Of a stretch of DNA of 64,000 bases, positions 1 to 8,335 are shown one piece after another. The notes below the pieces were generated by a model. That model was not told the origin of the DNA, did no database searches, and worked only from the letters and a program-made list of their open reading frames with translations. The first letter of the stretch is position 1. The number at the start of each line of letters is the position of its first letter. A program made the translations under genes and the position numbers. The stretch lies in assembly GCA_964581815.1 (NCBI GenBank), contig CAZORE010000012.1, positions 1 through 64,000 of the forward strand, in the 5' to 3' direction. The DNA comes from Trebonia sp964581815. Lineage in GTDB: Bacteria; Actinomycetota; Actinomycetes; Streptosporangiales; Streptosporangiaceae.

Positions 1-712
1 CGGTGTAGAGGGCAACGGTCTCCACGGCGTGGCGCTGCTGCGGCGACAAGGTGCCGGGTATCTGTGCGGGAAAGGCGTACTGGGTGTTCAGGTGAATTCC
101 GAGAAGCCCCTCAGGTTGCATGGCCCCGAGGGCGGTGGTGACGACGGCACCCCAGTCGCCGCCTTGCGCGGCCCATCTCGGGTAGCCGAGGCGCGTCATC
201 AGCTCCGCCCACGCGCTTGCGATGCGCGATACAGTCCACCCGGTCTGCGTGGGCTTCTGGGAGAACCCGAATCCGGGGAGCGACGGGACGACGACGTCGA
301 ATGAATCGGCGGCGTCTCCTCCGAACGAAACCGGATCGGTCAGCGGGCCGATCAGCTTCAGGAACTCGACGACCGAGCCCGGCCATCCGTGCGTGAGTAT
401 CAGCGGCATCGCGCCGGGGTTCTTGGACCTGACGTGGATGAAGTGGATGTCCAGCCCGTCAATCTCGGTCAGGAACTGGGGGAAGCGATTGAGCCCGGAC
501 TCGAAGCGCCGCCAGTCGTAGCCGCGCTCCCAGTACTCGACCAGAGACCTGGCGTTCTCCACGCGGACCCCTTGCGACCAGTCGCCCACCGTTTCCGGAT
601 CCGGCCACCGGGTTCTGGCCAGCCGCTGCTTCAGGTCGTCGATCTCCGGATCCGGGACCGAGACGGTGAACGGGCGGACGAGGGCCGGGGCAGGCGGCGT
701 CGGTGCGGTCAT
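1..712 (-). CDS. Epoxide hydrolase, N-terminal part (cut by window edge)
   Basis: The minus-strand frame opens at an ATG at 712 and runs off the left edge, giving the first ~237 residues of an alpha/beta-hydrolase epoxide hydrolase. The N-terminal EHN domain (residues ~11-115) is followed by the oxyanion-hole motif HGWPGS (109-114) and the nucleophile elbow QGGDWG with Asp186. The family opens epoxides to vicinal diols through a covalent ester on that Asp. The catalytic His and acid lie beyond the window. The gene is divergent from a TetR regulator, and two identical operator palindromes lie between the starts, so control by that TetR is likely. Substrate unknown. Confidence 0.9.
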   Translation of the reverse strand, partial: MTAPTPPAPALVRPFTVSVPDPEIDDLKQRLARTRWPDPETVGDWSQGVRVENARSLVEYWERGYDWRRFESGLNRFPQFLTEIDGLDIHFIHVRSKNPGAMPLILTHGWPGSVVEFLKLIGPLTDPVSFGGDAADSFDVVVPSLPGFGFSQKPTQTGWTVSRIASAWAELMTRLGYPRWAAQGGDWGAVVTTALGAMQPEGLLGIHLNTQYAFPAQIPGTLSPQQRHAVETVALYT

Positions 713-759
713 TGCTTCTTCTCTTCTCTCGAGCTTCGAAGCACAGCGCGACTCTCCAC

Positions 760-775
760 TGCACACTGGTGTGCA
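760..775. promoter_or_regulatory. TetR operator copy 1
   Basis: TGCACACTGGTGTGCA is a 16-bp palindrome with perfect 7-bp arms. With the flanks ACT/AGT the arms extend to 9 bp. It lies between the divergent epoxide hydrolase and TetR starts. A second copy lies 27 bp away. Confidence 0.75.
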
Positions 776-786
776 GTCTACTTCAT

Positions 787-802
787 TGCACACTGGTGTG
801 CA
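787..802. promoter_or_regulatory. TetR operator copy 2
   Basis: This is a second identical copy of TGCACACTGGTGTGCA, with arms extended to 8 bp by flanking T and A. It ends 8 bp before a possible GTG start (811) of the TetR gene, so binding would block transcription of the regulator itself. Confidence 0.75.
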
Positions 803-843
803 ACAATGGCGTGGTGCCTACCGAGTCCTCCCGTGTGCGCTCG

Positions 844-1413
844 ATGAACGAGACACGCGATCGCATCCTCGACGTCGCCCTCGATGTGCTGGGAGAGAGC
901 CCCGACGCCGGAATGGGCGACATCGCCTCCGCTGCCGGCGTCGTCCGCCGCACGGTCTACGGCCATTTCCCCTCGCGCCTCGACCTGATTCGGACACTCA
1001 CGGAACGGGCCGTCACCGAGGTGACAGCCGTGCTCACCGAAGTCAACGCCTCCGACGCAGCAGCGGACGCGGCGTGGGCCGAATTCATCGCCCGCCTCTG
1101 GCCGGTGGCGCACCGGTACCGGGTGCTGCTGGCGCTGCGCCGGGGCGAGTACGGCGAGGCGATCCACGGCCTGCTCGGGCCAGTCGATGAGCTCCTCGCC
1201 GACCTCGTGAAACGGGGCCAGGACAACGACGTGTTCGCACAGCACCTGCCGGCGGGCATCCTGAGCCAGGTTGCCTACGGCGTCGTGTTCGCCATCGCGG
1301 ACAGCGAACGGTCGAACGGGACCCTCGGCGCCCGGGCAGCGACGATCACGAGCCTGCTGATGCTGGGAGTTCCCGAGACGCGCGCAATCGCTCTCGCGGG
1401 CGACCAGCCCTGA
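844..1413 (+). CDS. TetR/AcrR family transcriptional regulator
   Basis: A 189-residue protein of normal TetR length. The N-terminal helix-turn-helix spans residues ~5-50 (ending near the VYGHFPSR recognition helix), and an alpha-helical ligand domain follows. The ATG at 844 is used because the HTH begins right after it. In-frame GTG codons at 811 and 814 would add ~11 residues and cannot be excluded, since neither start has a clear Shine-Dalgarno. Two identical palindromes between it and the divergent epoxide hydrolase gene suggest it represses both. Ligand unknown; an epoxide, diol or related xenobiotic is a guess from the neighbour. Confidence 0.9.
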   Translation: MNETRDRILDVALDVLGESPDAGMGDIASAAGVVRRTVYGHFPSRLDLIRTLTERAVTEVTAVLTEVNASDAAADAAWAEFIARLWPVAHRYRVLLALRRGEYGEAIHGLLGPVDELLADLVKRGQDNDVFAQHLPAGILSQVAYGVVFAIADSERSNGTLGARAATITSLLMLGVPETRAIALAGDQP

Positions 1414-1508
1414 CCCGCAGCACTCCCCCGCGGAGGCTGCGGCCCAGGTTCGTGCGGTAGGAAGGCAGGTAGGACAATGTGGTCGCGCAACTAGGGAGTG
1501 GTGATGAG

Positions 1509-2759
1509 ATGAGCGTTCACTCGCGCGGGCTGCCAGCGACCGGGAAGCCGCTGGCCGGGTTGCGGGTGATCGAGGTCGCGACGTTCGTCGCGGGACCGTT
1601 GGGAGGCATGACGCTGGCGCAGCTCGGCGCGGAGGTGATCAGGGTCGACCCGCCGGGCGGGGCGGCGGACTACACCCGGTGGCCGCTGGCGGCGTCGGGC
1701 ACCAGCCTGTACTGGACCGGGCTGAACAAAGGCAAGCGCTCCCTGGTCGCCGACTTCCGCTCCCCCGAGGGCAGGGATCTGGTCATCCGGCTGATCGCCG
1801 GGTCGGGGCCGGGCGGCGGTATCGTGCTGACCAACGCGGACCGGCCCTGGCTGAGCTACGAGGCGCTGTCGGCGGTCAGGCCGGACCTGATCCACCTGCG
1901 GATCGACGGCCTGCGCGACGGCCGGCCCGCCGTGGACTACACAGTCAACGCGAGCACGGGATTCCCCCTGGTGACCGGGCCGGAAGAGCACGCAGGACCG
2001 GTCAACCACGTGCTCCCCGCGTGGGACGTCGCGTGCGGGCTCTACGCGGCGATCGGCATCCTGGGCGCCGAGCGGCAGCGGCGACTGACCGGAGCGGGAC
2101 AGCAGCTCACCGTGGCGCTCGACGACGTCGCGCTGGCGACCGCGGGGAACCTCGGTTTCCTGGCCGAAGCGGAAGTCAACGGGGCCAGCCGGCGACGCGT
2201 CGGCAACCACCTGTACGGTTCCTTCGCGCGCGACTTCGCCACCCGCGACGGCCGGCGGGTCATGGTGGTGGCCCTGACCGGGCGGCACTGGGCGGACCTG
2301 GTGGCCGCGGCCGGCCTCACGGGGCCGGTGAGCGCGCTTGAGCAGGCGCTCGGCGCCGACTTCTCCGCCGAGGCTGACCGGTACGCCTACCGCGACTCGC
2401 TGGCCGGCCTGCTGCAGCGCTGGTTCGGCGCGCATGACCTGGACCAGGTCCGCGAGGCGCTCGCGCCTGCCTCCACCTTGTGGTCCGTCTACCGGAGCTT
2501 CCGCGAGGTGGCGGAAAGCGACGACGTGCGCGTCAATCCCCTCATGGGGGTCATCGAGCAGCCGGGCGTCGGCCGTTATCACGCGCCCGCCTCCCCCATC
2601 GTGACCGGGACGGCCGGCGACCGGGCGCCGGCCCGCGCCCCGCTGCTCGGCGAGGACACGGCCGAGATCCTGCGGGCCGATCTCGGCCTGTCCGACGAGG
2701 ACATCACGGAACTACGCAAGCGCGGGGTGGTCGCAACCGCCTCGCCGTCAGAGCGATAG
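1509..2759 (+). CDS. CaiB/BaiF family III CoA-transferase
   Basis: About 416 residues of the family that moves CoA between carboxylic acids through an aspartyl-CoA thioester. The N-terminal Rossmann part starts near LRVIEVATFVAGP, and the catalytic Asp is Asp173 in AWDVACG. The stretch around residues 95-112 replaces the usual aspartate-rich VENFRPG-type segment with a Gly-rich GSGPGGG sequence, so substrate contacts may differ. The ATG at 1509 follows a GGGAG-like site; a GTG at 1479 would add ten residues. It is followed after 12 bp by an acyl-CoA dehydrogenase on the same strand, suggesting a two-gene acyl-CoA activation and oxidation unit. Confidence 0.88.
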   Translation: MSVHSRGLPATGKPLAGLRVIEVATFVAGPLGGMTLAQLGAEVIRVDPPGGAADYTRWPLAASGTSLYWTGLNKGKRSLVADFRSPEGRDLVIRLIAGSGPGGGIVLTNADRPWLSYEALSAVRPDLIHLRIDGLRDGRPAVDYTVNASTGFPLVTGPEEHAGPVNHVLPAWDVACGLYAAIGILGAERQRRLTGAGQQLTVALDDVALATAGNLGFLAEAEVNGASRRRVGNHLYGSFARDFATRDGRRVMVVALTGRHWADLVAAAGLTGPVSALEQALGADFSAEADRYAYRDSLAGLLQRWFGAHDLDQVREALAPASTLWSVYRSFREVAESDDVRVNPLMGVIEQPGVGRYHAPASPIVTGTAGDRAPARAPLLGEDTAEILRADLGLSDEDITELRKRGVVATASPSER

Positions 2760-2771
2760 CGAGGTCGGCAC

Positions 2772-3965
2772 GTGGGCCGGTTGGCACAGACAGAAGGACT
2801 CACCGACGTTCAGCGGCAGATCCTCGGCACCGTCCGCGAGTTCGTGGACCGGGAGATCCTCCCGAACGCCCAGCAGCTTGAGCACGACGACGTCTACCCG
2901 CAGAAGATCGTCGATGCCATGTGCGAGATGGGACTGTTCGGCCTGACCATCCCCGAGGAGTACGGCGGCCTCGGCGAGTCCCTGCTGACCTACGCGCTGA
3001 CCGTGGAGGAGATATCCCGCGGCTGGATGAGCGTCTCCGGCATCATCAACACGCACTTCATCGTCGCCTACATGCTGGCCCAGCACGGCACGGACGAGCA
3101 GAAGCGGCGTTACCTGCCGCGCATGGCGACGGGCGAGTTGCGCGGCGCCTTCTCCATGTCCGAGCCCGACTGCGGCTCCGACGTGTCCGCCATCAAGACC
3201 AGGGCGGCCCGTGACGGCGAGGCCTACGTCATCGACGGGCAGAAGATGTGGCTGACCAACGGCGGCACCGCCACGCTGGTCGCGGTGCTGGTCAAGACCG
3301 ACGAGGGCGCCGAGTCGGTCTACCGGAACATGACCACGTTCCTGGTGGAGAAGAAGCAGGGCTACGGCACGGTGGAACCCGGCCTGACCATCCCCGGCAA
3401 GATCGAGAAGATGGGCTACAAGGGCGTCGACACCACCGAGCTCATCTTCACCGGGTACCGCACGTCGCCGGAGCAGATCCTGGGCGGAACACCGGGCCGC
3501 GGCTTCTACCAGATGATGGACGGGGTCGAGGTCGGCCGGGTCAACGTGGCCGCCCGCGGCTGCGGCGTCGCGCTGCGCGCCTTCGAGCTCGCCATCGGCT
3601 ACGCGCAGCAGCGCCGCAGCTTCGGCAAGCCCATCGCCCAGCACCAGGCGGTGCAGTTCCGCCTGGCGGAGATGGCCGTCAAGGTCGAGGCCGCGCACCA
3701 GATGATGATCATGGCGGCACGGAAGAAGGACTCCGGCCAGCGCAACGACCTGGAAGCCGGCATGGCCAAGTACCTCGCCGCCGAGTACTGCCATGACGTG
3801 GTGGAGGACGCCTTCCGCATCCATGGCGGCTACGGGTTCTCCAAGGAATACGAAATCGAGCGCCTCTACCGCGAAGCCCCCATGCTGCTCATCGGCGAGG
3901 GCACCTCCGACATCCAGAAGATGATCATCGGCCGGCGCATCCTCGAGGACTACCGGATCCAGTAA
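2772..3965 (+). CDS. Acyl-CoA dehydrogenase
   Basis: A 397-residue FAD enzyme starting at a GTG, close to the normal ~380-400 residue length. It has the N-terminal helical domain, the middle beta domain (FSMSEPDCGSD, then WLTNGG around residue 160) and the C-terminal helical domain with the QRRSFGKPI signature. The presumed catalytic base is Glu376 in IGEGTSDIQ. It would introduce the 2,3-double bond into an acyl-CoA, passing electrons to ETF. It probably forms an operon with the CoA-transferase upstream. Chain-length specificity cannot be read from the sequence. Confidence 0.93.
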   Translation: MGRLAQTEGLTDVQRQILGTVREFVDREILPNAQQLEHDDVYPQKIVDAMCEMGLFGLTIPEEYGGLGESLLTYALTVEEISRGWMSVSGIINTHFIVAYMLAQHGTDEQKRRYLPRMATGELRGAFSMSEPDCGSDVSAIKTRAARDGEAYVIDGQKMWLTNGGTATLVAVLVKTDEGAESVYRNMTTFLVEKKQGYGTVEPGLTIPGKIEKMGYKGVDTTELIFTGYRTSPEQILGGTPGRGFYQMMDGVEVGRVNVAARGCGVALRAFELAIGYAQQRRSFGKPIAQHQAVQFRLAEMAVKVEAAHQMMIMAARKKDSGQRNDLEAGMAKYLAAEYCHDVVEDAFRIHGGYGFSKEYEIERLYREAPMLLIGEGTSDIQKMIIGRRILEDYRIQ

Positions 3966-4027
3966 CCAGAACGGGCCAAGGCGACGTCCGAAGAGACCCG
4001 GCAATCGGCCAGGGCGCAGGGTCCGGG

Positions 4028-5248
4028 TCAGGTGGTCCGCTCGAAGATGGCGGCCAGCCCCTGGCCGCCGCCGATGCACATCGTCTCCAGGCCGTAGCGC
4101 GCGCCGCGGCGGTCCATCTCGCGCAGCATCGTGGTGAGGATCCGGACCCCGGTCGCCCCGACCGGGTGGCCGAGCGAGATGCCGGAGCCGGCCACGTTCA
4201 GCCGCTCGTCGGTGCCGTCGGTGCCCCACTCGCGCAGGCAGGCGAGCGCCTGCGCGGCGAACGCCTCGTTCAGTTCGAGCAGGTCCATGTCGTCGAGCTT
4301 CAGCCCCGCGCGGGCCAGGGCCCGGGCAGTGGCGGGAACCGGGCCGATGCCCATCGTCTCCGGCGGGACGCCGGCCACCCCCCAGCTGACCAGGCGGCCA
4401 AGCGGCCGCAGGCCAAGCTCGGCGGCCCGCTCCGGGTAGGTGACCACGCATACCGCGGCACCGTCGTTCTGCCCGCTGGCGTTCCCCGCGGTCACCGTGG
4501 CCTGCGGGTCGCTCTTGCCGAGCACCGGGCGCAGCGCGGCCAGCTTCTCCAGCGTCGTGTCGGCCCGCGGGTGCTCATCGGTGTCCACCACCGTCTCTCC
4601 CTTGCGGGTGCGCACGGTCACCGGGACGATCTCCTGGGCGAACCGGCCGTCCGCCTGGGCCGCCACGGCCTTCCGGTGCGAGTGGAGGGCCAGGGCGTCC
4701 TGCTCCTCCCGGGGGATGCCGTACTCGCGGCGGAGGTTCTCCGCCGTCTCGAGCATGCCGCCTGGCACCGGGTGATGAATACCGCCGGCGGTGACGCGGC
4801 CACGGGCGAGCCGGTCGTGCAGCCCGGCCTGGCCGCCCCGCGTGCCCCACCGGACGTCGAGGCTGTAGTACTCGGCCTGGCTCATGCTCTCCGCGCCGCC
4901 GGCGAGCACGACGTCGCTGACCCCGGTCTGCACCTGCATCGCCGCGTTCAGCACCGCCTGCAGCCCCGAGCCGCACCGCCGGTCAATCTGCATTCCCGGC
5001 ACCTCCACCGGCAGGCCGGCGTCAAGTGCCGCTACCCGGCCGATGGCCGGCGCCTCTCCGTTCGGGTAGCACTGACCGAAGATGACGTCATCGACCGCAC
5101 CCGGCTCAAGGCCGGTACGGGACAGCAGCGCGCGGATGACGGCGGCGGCCAGCTCGGCCGCGGGAACGTCACGGAGGACGCCGCCGTAACCGCCGACGGG
5201 GGTGCGCAGCGGCTCACAGATCACGACATCGCGCAGGGCAGCGGTCAC
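4028..5248 (-). CDS. Thiolase (acetyl-CoA C-acyltransferase)
   Basis: About 406 residues with the full thiolase catalytic set: nucleophile Cys92 in DRRCGSGLQ, His361 in GHPVGATG and Cys391 in CIGGGQG. It cleaves 3-ketoacyl-CoA or condenses acetyl-CoA. The GTG at 5248 is chosen because GGAG lies 5 bp upstream and homologues start just before the R-T-P motif; a TTG at 5284 would add 12 residues. It is convergent with the acyl-CoA dehydrogenase gene, 62 bp apart. A strong terminator palindrome separates it from the lipoprotein gene upstream. Confidence 0.93.
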   Translation of the reverse strand: MTAALRDVVICEPLRTPVGGYGGVLRDVPAAELAAAVIRALLSRTGLEPGAVDDVIFGQCYPNGEAPAIGRVAALDAGLPVEVPGMQIDRRCGSGLQAVLNAAMQVQTGVSDVVLAGGAESMSQAEYYSLDVRWGTRGGQAGLHDRLARGRVTAGGIHHPVPGGMLETAENLRREYGIPREEQDALALHSHRKAVAAQADGRFAQEIVPVTVRTRKGETVVDTDEHPRADTTLEKLAALRPVLGKSDPQATVTAGNASGQNDGAAVCVVTYPERAAELGLRPLGRLVSWGVAGVPPETMGIGPVPATARALARAGLKLDDMDLLELNEAFAAQALACLREWGTDGTDERLNVAGSGISLGHPVGATGVRILTTMLREMDRRGARYGLETMCIGGGQGLAAIFERTT

Positions 5249-5296
5249 GGGCACTCCAAGGGTCTGGCCGATGTCTACCAACAATATCCACCGGGC

Positions 5297-5332
5297 GAAA
5301 AGCCGCCGCGGGCATGCCCGCGGCGGCTTTTC
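5297..5332 (-). terminator. Rho-independent terminator, perfect 36-bp palindrome
   Basis: An uninterrupted 36-bp palindrome (arms GAAAAGCCGCCGCGGGCA and its complement) flanked by A4/T4 tracts. It lies 44 bp after the lipoprotein stop on the minus strand and before the thiolase start, so it should insulate the thiolase from the lipoprotein transcript. Confidence 0.85.
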
Positions 5333-5376
5333 GCGTCACCGGTCGATGTTAAGCGCGCCTGGTTCGGCGAGCTGCC

Positions 5377-5910
5377 TCACGGGCAGGCGGCGCCGAGCGC
5401 GCCGAGGGCGCTCGTGATGGTGGTGGTCGCGTCCGCCGTGCTCTCCGTCGACGCCTTCTGCAAGGCGGCGATGTAGGCGCTCAGCGCGCTCTTGCCCCCG
5501 GCCGAGGTGAGCTTGGCCTGGTCCGCCTGGAGCTGGGTTATATAGGTCTTCAGGGCGGCGGTAGCCTGCGCCGTGGAGTCGCTCTGCAGCGGCGCCAGGG
5601 TGGAGATCGCATTGGAGTCGACCTGCTTGATGATGACGCAGTCCGCGGCGGAGGCCCCGGACCCCGCGGCGGAGGCAATTGCGGACGCGGCCGAGCTCGC
5701 GGCGGACGCGGCCGCGGACGCAGCCGAGCTCGCGACGGAGGCAGCGGAGGAAGCGGCCGAGCTCGCGGTGGAGGCAGCGGAGCTCGCGTTGCTTGAGCTG
5801 CAGGCGGCGAGCAGCGCGCAGCACCCGCCCACGGCGATCACCGCAAGGGCCCGCCGCGGGGCGCGCGCGCGGGACAGCGGGGTCAGAGAAAGCTTGGTTA
5901 CGGTGAACAC
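5377..5910 (-). CDS. Ala/Ser-repeat lipoprotein, unknown function
   Basis: A 177-residue predicted lipoprotein starting at GTG, with GAGGAG 6 bp upstream. A basic N-terminus and hydrophobic stretch lead to the lipobox L-A-A-C with lipidated Cys37. Residues ~41-89 are almost only Ala and Ser with a roughly four-residue AASS period. A compact C-terminal domain (90-177) follows, with helical character and two cysteines (Cys91, Cys176) that could bridge its ends. The repeat may be a flexible or helical spacer across the wall; this is inference. It may be cotranscribed with the upstream kinase, although a separate promoter is possible. Confidence 0.75.
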   Translation of the reverse strand: MFTVTKLSLTPLSRARAPRRALAVIAVGGCCALLAACSSSNASSAASTASSAASSAASVASSAASAAASAASSAASAIASAAGSGASAADCVIIKQVDSNAISTLAPLQSDSTAQATAALKTYITQLQADQAKLTSAGGKSALSAYIAALQKASTESTADATTTITSALGALGAACP

Positions 5911-5958
5911 TTCAATCTCCTCATCTGGTTACGGCTCCGGGATAACTACATTGCGCAC

Positions 5959-5987
5959 ACGCTAGAGGAGCGGAAACCCGCCTTCAA
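5959..5987 (-). promoter_or_regulatory. Possible promoter of the lipoprotein gene
   Basis: On the minus strand, TTGAAG (-35) and TAGCGT (-10) are 17 bp apart, about 50 bp before the GTG start. The match to the actinobacterial housekeeping sigma consensus is fair; no experimental support. Confidence 0.35.
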
Positions 5988-6042
5988 TAGGATGAAGAGC
6001 GTCGTGCGTTCCTCGTTACCTGATCAGGGCGCCGACGTGGGG

Positions 6043-7191
6043 CTAAGCCGAGGCCGCCGCCGCCCCGCTGGGTGCGGAGTCGCCGGTTACCGCCGTCGTC
6101 AGCTCGGTGGGTAGCAGGATCTCGAAGGTCGAGCCCTTGCCCACGGTGCTGTTCACCCGGACCGAGCCCTGGTGGGCCTCGGCGATCGCGGCGACGGTCG
6201 GCAGCCCGAGCCCGAACCCCCCGGACTCCCGGCTCCGGAAGGGAGCCGCACGGGAGAACCGCCCGAAGACCCGCTCCAGGTCCGCCGGCGGGATGCCGCA
6301 GCCGGAGTCCGCCACCGCCAGGATGACGTGCCCGTCTTCGACGCGGGCGCTGAGCTCGATGCGGTCGTCCTTGTCCGTGTGCGCGATGGCGTTTTCCAGC
6401 AGGGCGTCAAGCGCCACGGCCAGCCGGTCACGGTCACCGGGGACGGTCGCCTCCGCCACTTCACCCAGCCGCCACCTCCGCGGCGTGTAACCCCAGCGGT
6501 CCAGCGCCTCGAGCACGACCGAGCCGACCGCGACCGGCGCCAGGTCAAGGAAGCCGGGGCTGCCGGCCGCGGCGAGCAGCAGCAGGCGGCTCGACAGCCT
6601 GCGCAGCCTCGCCAGCTCGCCGATCACCACGCGGGCGTCCTCGGCGACCGTCTCGTCGGTGGCCGACTGCTCAATCAGCTCCGCGTGGCCAAGCGCCACG
6701 GTGATCGGCGTGCCCAGCTCGTGTGAGGCATCGAGCAGGAACATCTGCTGCTGCTCGAGCAAGCGCATGTTTTCCCGCGACACGCGCTGCACCTCTCCCA
6801 TCGCCGCGATCTGCTGCAGTAGTGCCGCGTGCCGGCGCCGCCCGTGCCAGACCATCGCCAGGAACATCAGCGCGACCAGCGGAACCTCGACCAGGTAGTC
6901 CGCTTCCTGCTGGCCGTCCACCACCTGGGCGACGATGATTCCCCCGGTGGCCAGCGTCACCACGAACACCGTCAGGATGGCGGGCTGCAGCCGCCACATG
7001 CGCCACCCGTAAATGAGGGTCAGGCTCACCCAGATGACCAGGAAGGGGATCGTCGACCAGGCCCCCATCTCGCGCATGCCAAGCAGGTTGATCCCGACGA
7101 ACACCACCCAGGTGATGTCTATCCACGACGACCGCGCCAAGCGCAGGACCCGGCCCGGCCACCCGCCAGGCGTCCCGCTCATTCCGGACAC
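6043..7191 (-). CDS. Orphan membrane sensor histidine kinase
   Basis: A 382-residue kinase. Roughly four N-terminal membrane segments (residues ~25-115) have almost no extracytoplasmic loops, suggesting sensing within the membrane. A coiled linker (120-150) is followed by a HisKA box with His157 in DASHELGTP. The HATPase has the N box LLENAIAHT, ADSGCGIP and GFGLGLP. It lacks HAMP. GTG 7191 is used; an ATG at 7182 is an alternative. No response regulator is adjacent, since the neighbours are a lipoprotein and an MmyB-type regulator, so its partner must be elsewhere. Confidence 0.88.
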   Translation of the reverse strand: MSGMSGTPGGWPGRVLRLARSSWIDITWVVFVGINLLGMREMGAWSTIPFLVIWVSLTLIYGWRMWRLQPAILTVFVVTLATGGIIVAQVVDGQQEADYLVEVPLVALMFLAMVWHGRRRHAALLQQIAAMGEVQRVSRENMRLLEQQQMFLLDASHELGTPITVALGHAELIEQSATDETVAEDARVVIGELARLRRLSSRLLLLAAAGSPGFLDLAPVAVGSVVLEALDRWGYTPRRWRLGEVAEATVPGDRDRLAVALDALLENAIAHTDKDDRIELSARVEDGHVILAVADSGCGIPPADLERVFGRFSRAAPFRSRESGGFGLGLPTVAAIAEAHQGSVRVNSTVGKGSTFEILLPTELTTAVTGDSAPSGAAAASA

Positions 7192-7377
7192 CGCATTGCC
7201 GCCTCCCCATAACGAGGCATCAGGTCACGCTGGATGCCCACTTTCCCACGGTAGAGGCCGCACGGCAGCAGAACCAGAAACCACGCGAAGATGATCAATC
7301 CGACATTCGGTCGTGACGTTTGGATGAGGAACGGGGCGTGGTAAAGCAGGCCGCCATCGCTGGTGTATCAGGCTTGG

Positions 7378-8250
7378 TCAAAGCGGCGTACGGGCGCTGA
7401 CGCCCTCGGTTCCGAGCATCGTCAGCAGGGCCAGGGCGTCGGCGTCACGGGATCCCTGGGGGGCGGTGTACAGCACGAGGTGCTGGTCGCGGTCGGTGAG
7501 CTTGAGTGAGTCGCAGTCGACGGTGACCTCCCCCACGGCCGGGTGACGGAAGGTCTTCCGATGCGTCGGCCCGCCCTGCACGTCGTGCCGCTCCCAGAGC
7601 CGGGCGAATTCGGGGCTGCCGTCGCGCAGCTCCGCGACGAGGCCGGTCACCGCGGGGTCGGACGGGTACCTGGCGAGGGTCGACCGGAGTTCCGTGACGA
7701 CGTGGTGCCGGAACTCGGCGACGTCGGAGATGCTGTACAGCGCCGCGTCAGGCCGTGCTGCGTTAGGCTGGGCCGGCCCGAGGAACGCCTTGCGCGCGAG
7801 GTTGCGGTCGGCGGGGGCACGCGCGGCGAAGTCTTCAAGCAGGGCCGCCGCGAGGTCGTTCCAGGCGAGCACCTCGAACGTCGCGGACACCACGATCGCG
7901 GCCGTCTGCGGTAGCCGCTCAAGGAGCGCGAGGATGCTCGGGCGCACGTCGCGGCGGTGCCGTCCGGACCGGGCCGGCGCGGTGCCCGCCAGGACGTGGA
8001 GGTGGCTTGACTCCGCGGCGGTGAGCCGCAGCGCGCCCGCGATCCCCGCGAGGACCTCACCCGACGGCCGCGGCGCCCGGCCCTGCTCCAGCCGGGCGTA
8101 GTACTCGGTGGAGATGTACGCGAGGACCGCGACCTCCTCACGGCGCAGGCCGGGCGTCCGGCGCCGCGCGCCGGCGGGCAGGCCGACGTCCTGCGGCCGC
8201 AGCCGCTCGCGGCGGCTGCGGAGAAACGCCCCGAGCTCGTGCTTGTCCAT
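7378..8250 (-). CDS. XRE-type regulator with MmyB-like ligand domain
   Basis: A 290-residue protein. The N-terminal helix-turn-helix (~1-75) has the family signature RRTPGLRREEVA...YY.RLEQGR. The C-terminal MmyB-like PAS-fold domain (~105-270) contains LAWNDLAAALL. In this large actinobacterial family such genes usually repress a divergent short-chain dehydrogenase, and that is the arrangement here: an SDR starts 85 bp away on the opposite strand. The ligand is unknown; a fatty acid-like molecule is reported for one structural member of the family. Confidence 0.9.
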   Translation of the reverse strand: MDKHELGAFLRSRRERLRPQDVGLPAGARRRTPGLRREEVAVLAYISTEYYARLEQGRAPRPSGEVLAGIAGALRLTAAESSHLHVLAGTAPARSGRHRRDVRPSILALLERLPQTAAIVVSATFEVLAWNDLAAALLEDFAARAPADRNLARKAFLGPAQPNAARPDAALYSISDVAEFRHHVVTELRSTLARYPSDPAVTGLVAELRDGSPEFARLWERHDVQGGPTHRKTFRHPAVGEVTVDCDSLKLTDRDQHLVLYTAPQGSRDADALALLTMLGTEGVSARTPL

Positions 8251-8335
8251 AGCTCAAGTGTGCACGCGGTTTGGCCGCCGATCGTCGTACCGGCTGTGCC
8301 TGGATCCGGTGCCCCGGGCCGCGCACGCTGACGGC

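Noticed and set aside
2748..4451. 567-codon minus-strand frame opposite the acyl-CoA dehydrogenase
   Set aside because: Shadow frame with low-complexity Gly/Arg/Leu/His content; the plus strand encodes a full acyl-CoA dehydrogenase.
4166..5476. Long plus-strand frame antisense to the thiolase
   Set aside because: Arg/Gly/His-rich translation without a family motif; a typical high-GC shadow of the thiolase codon pattern.
5650..5790. Repeats suggesting a CRISPR or satellite array
   Set aside because: The repeats are codon-level Ala/Ser repeats in the lipoprotein frame, with no spacer structure.
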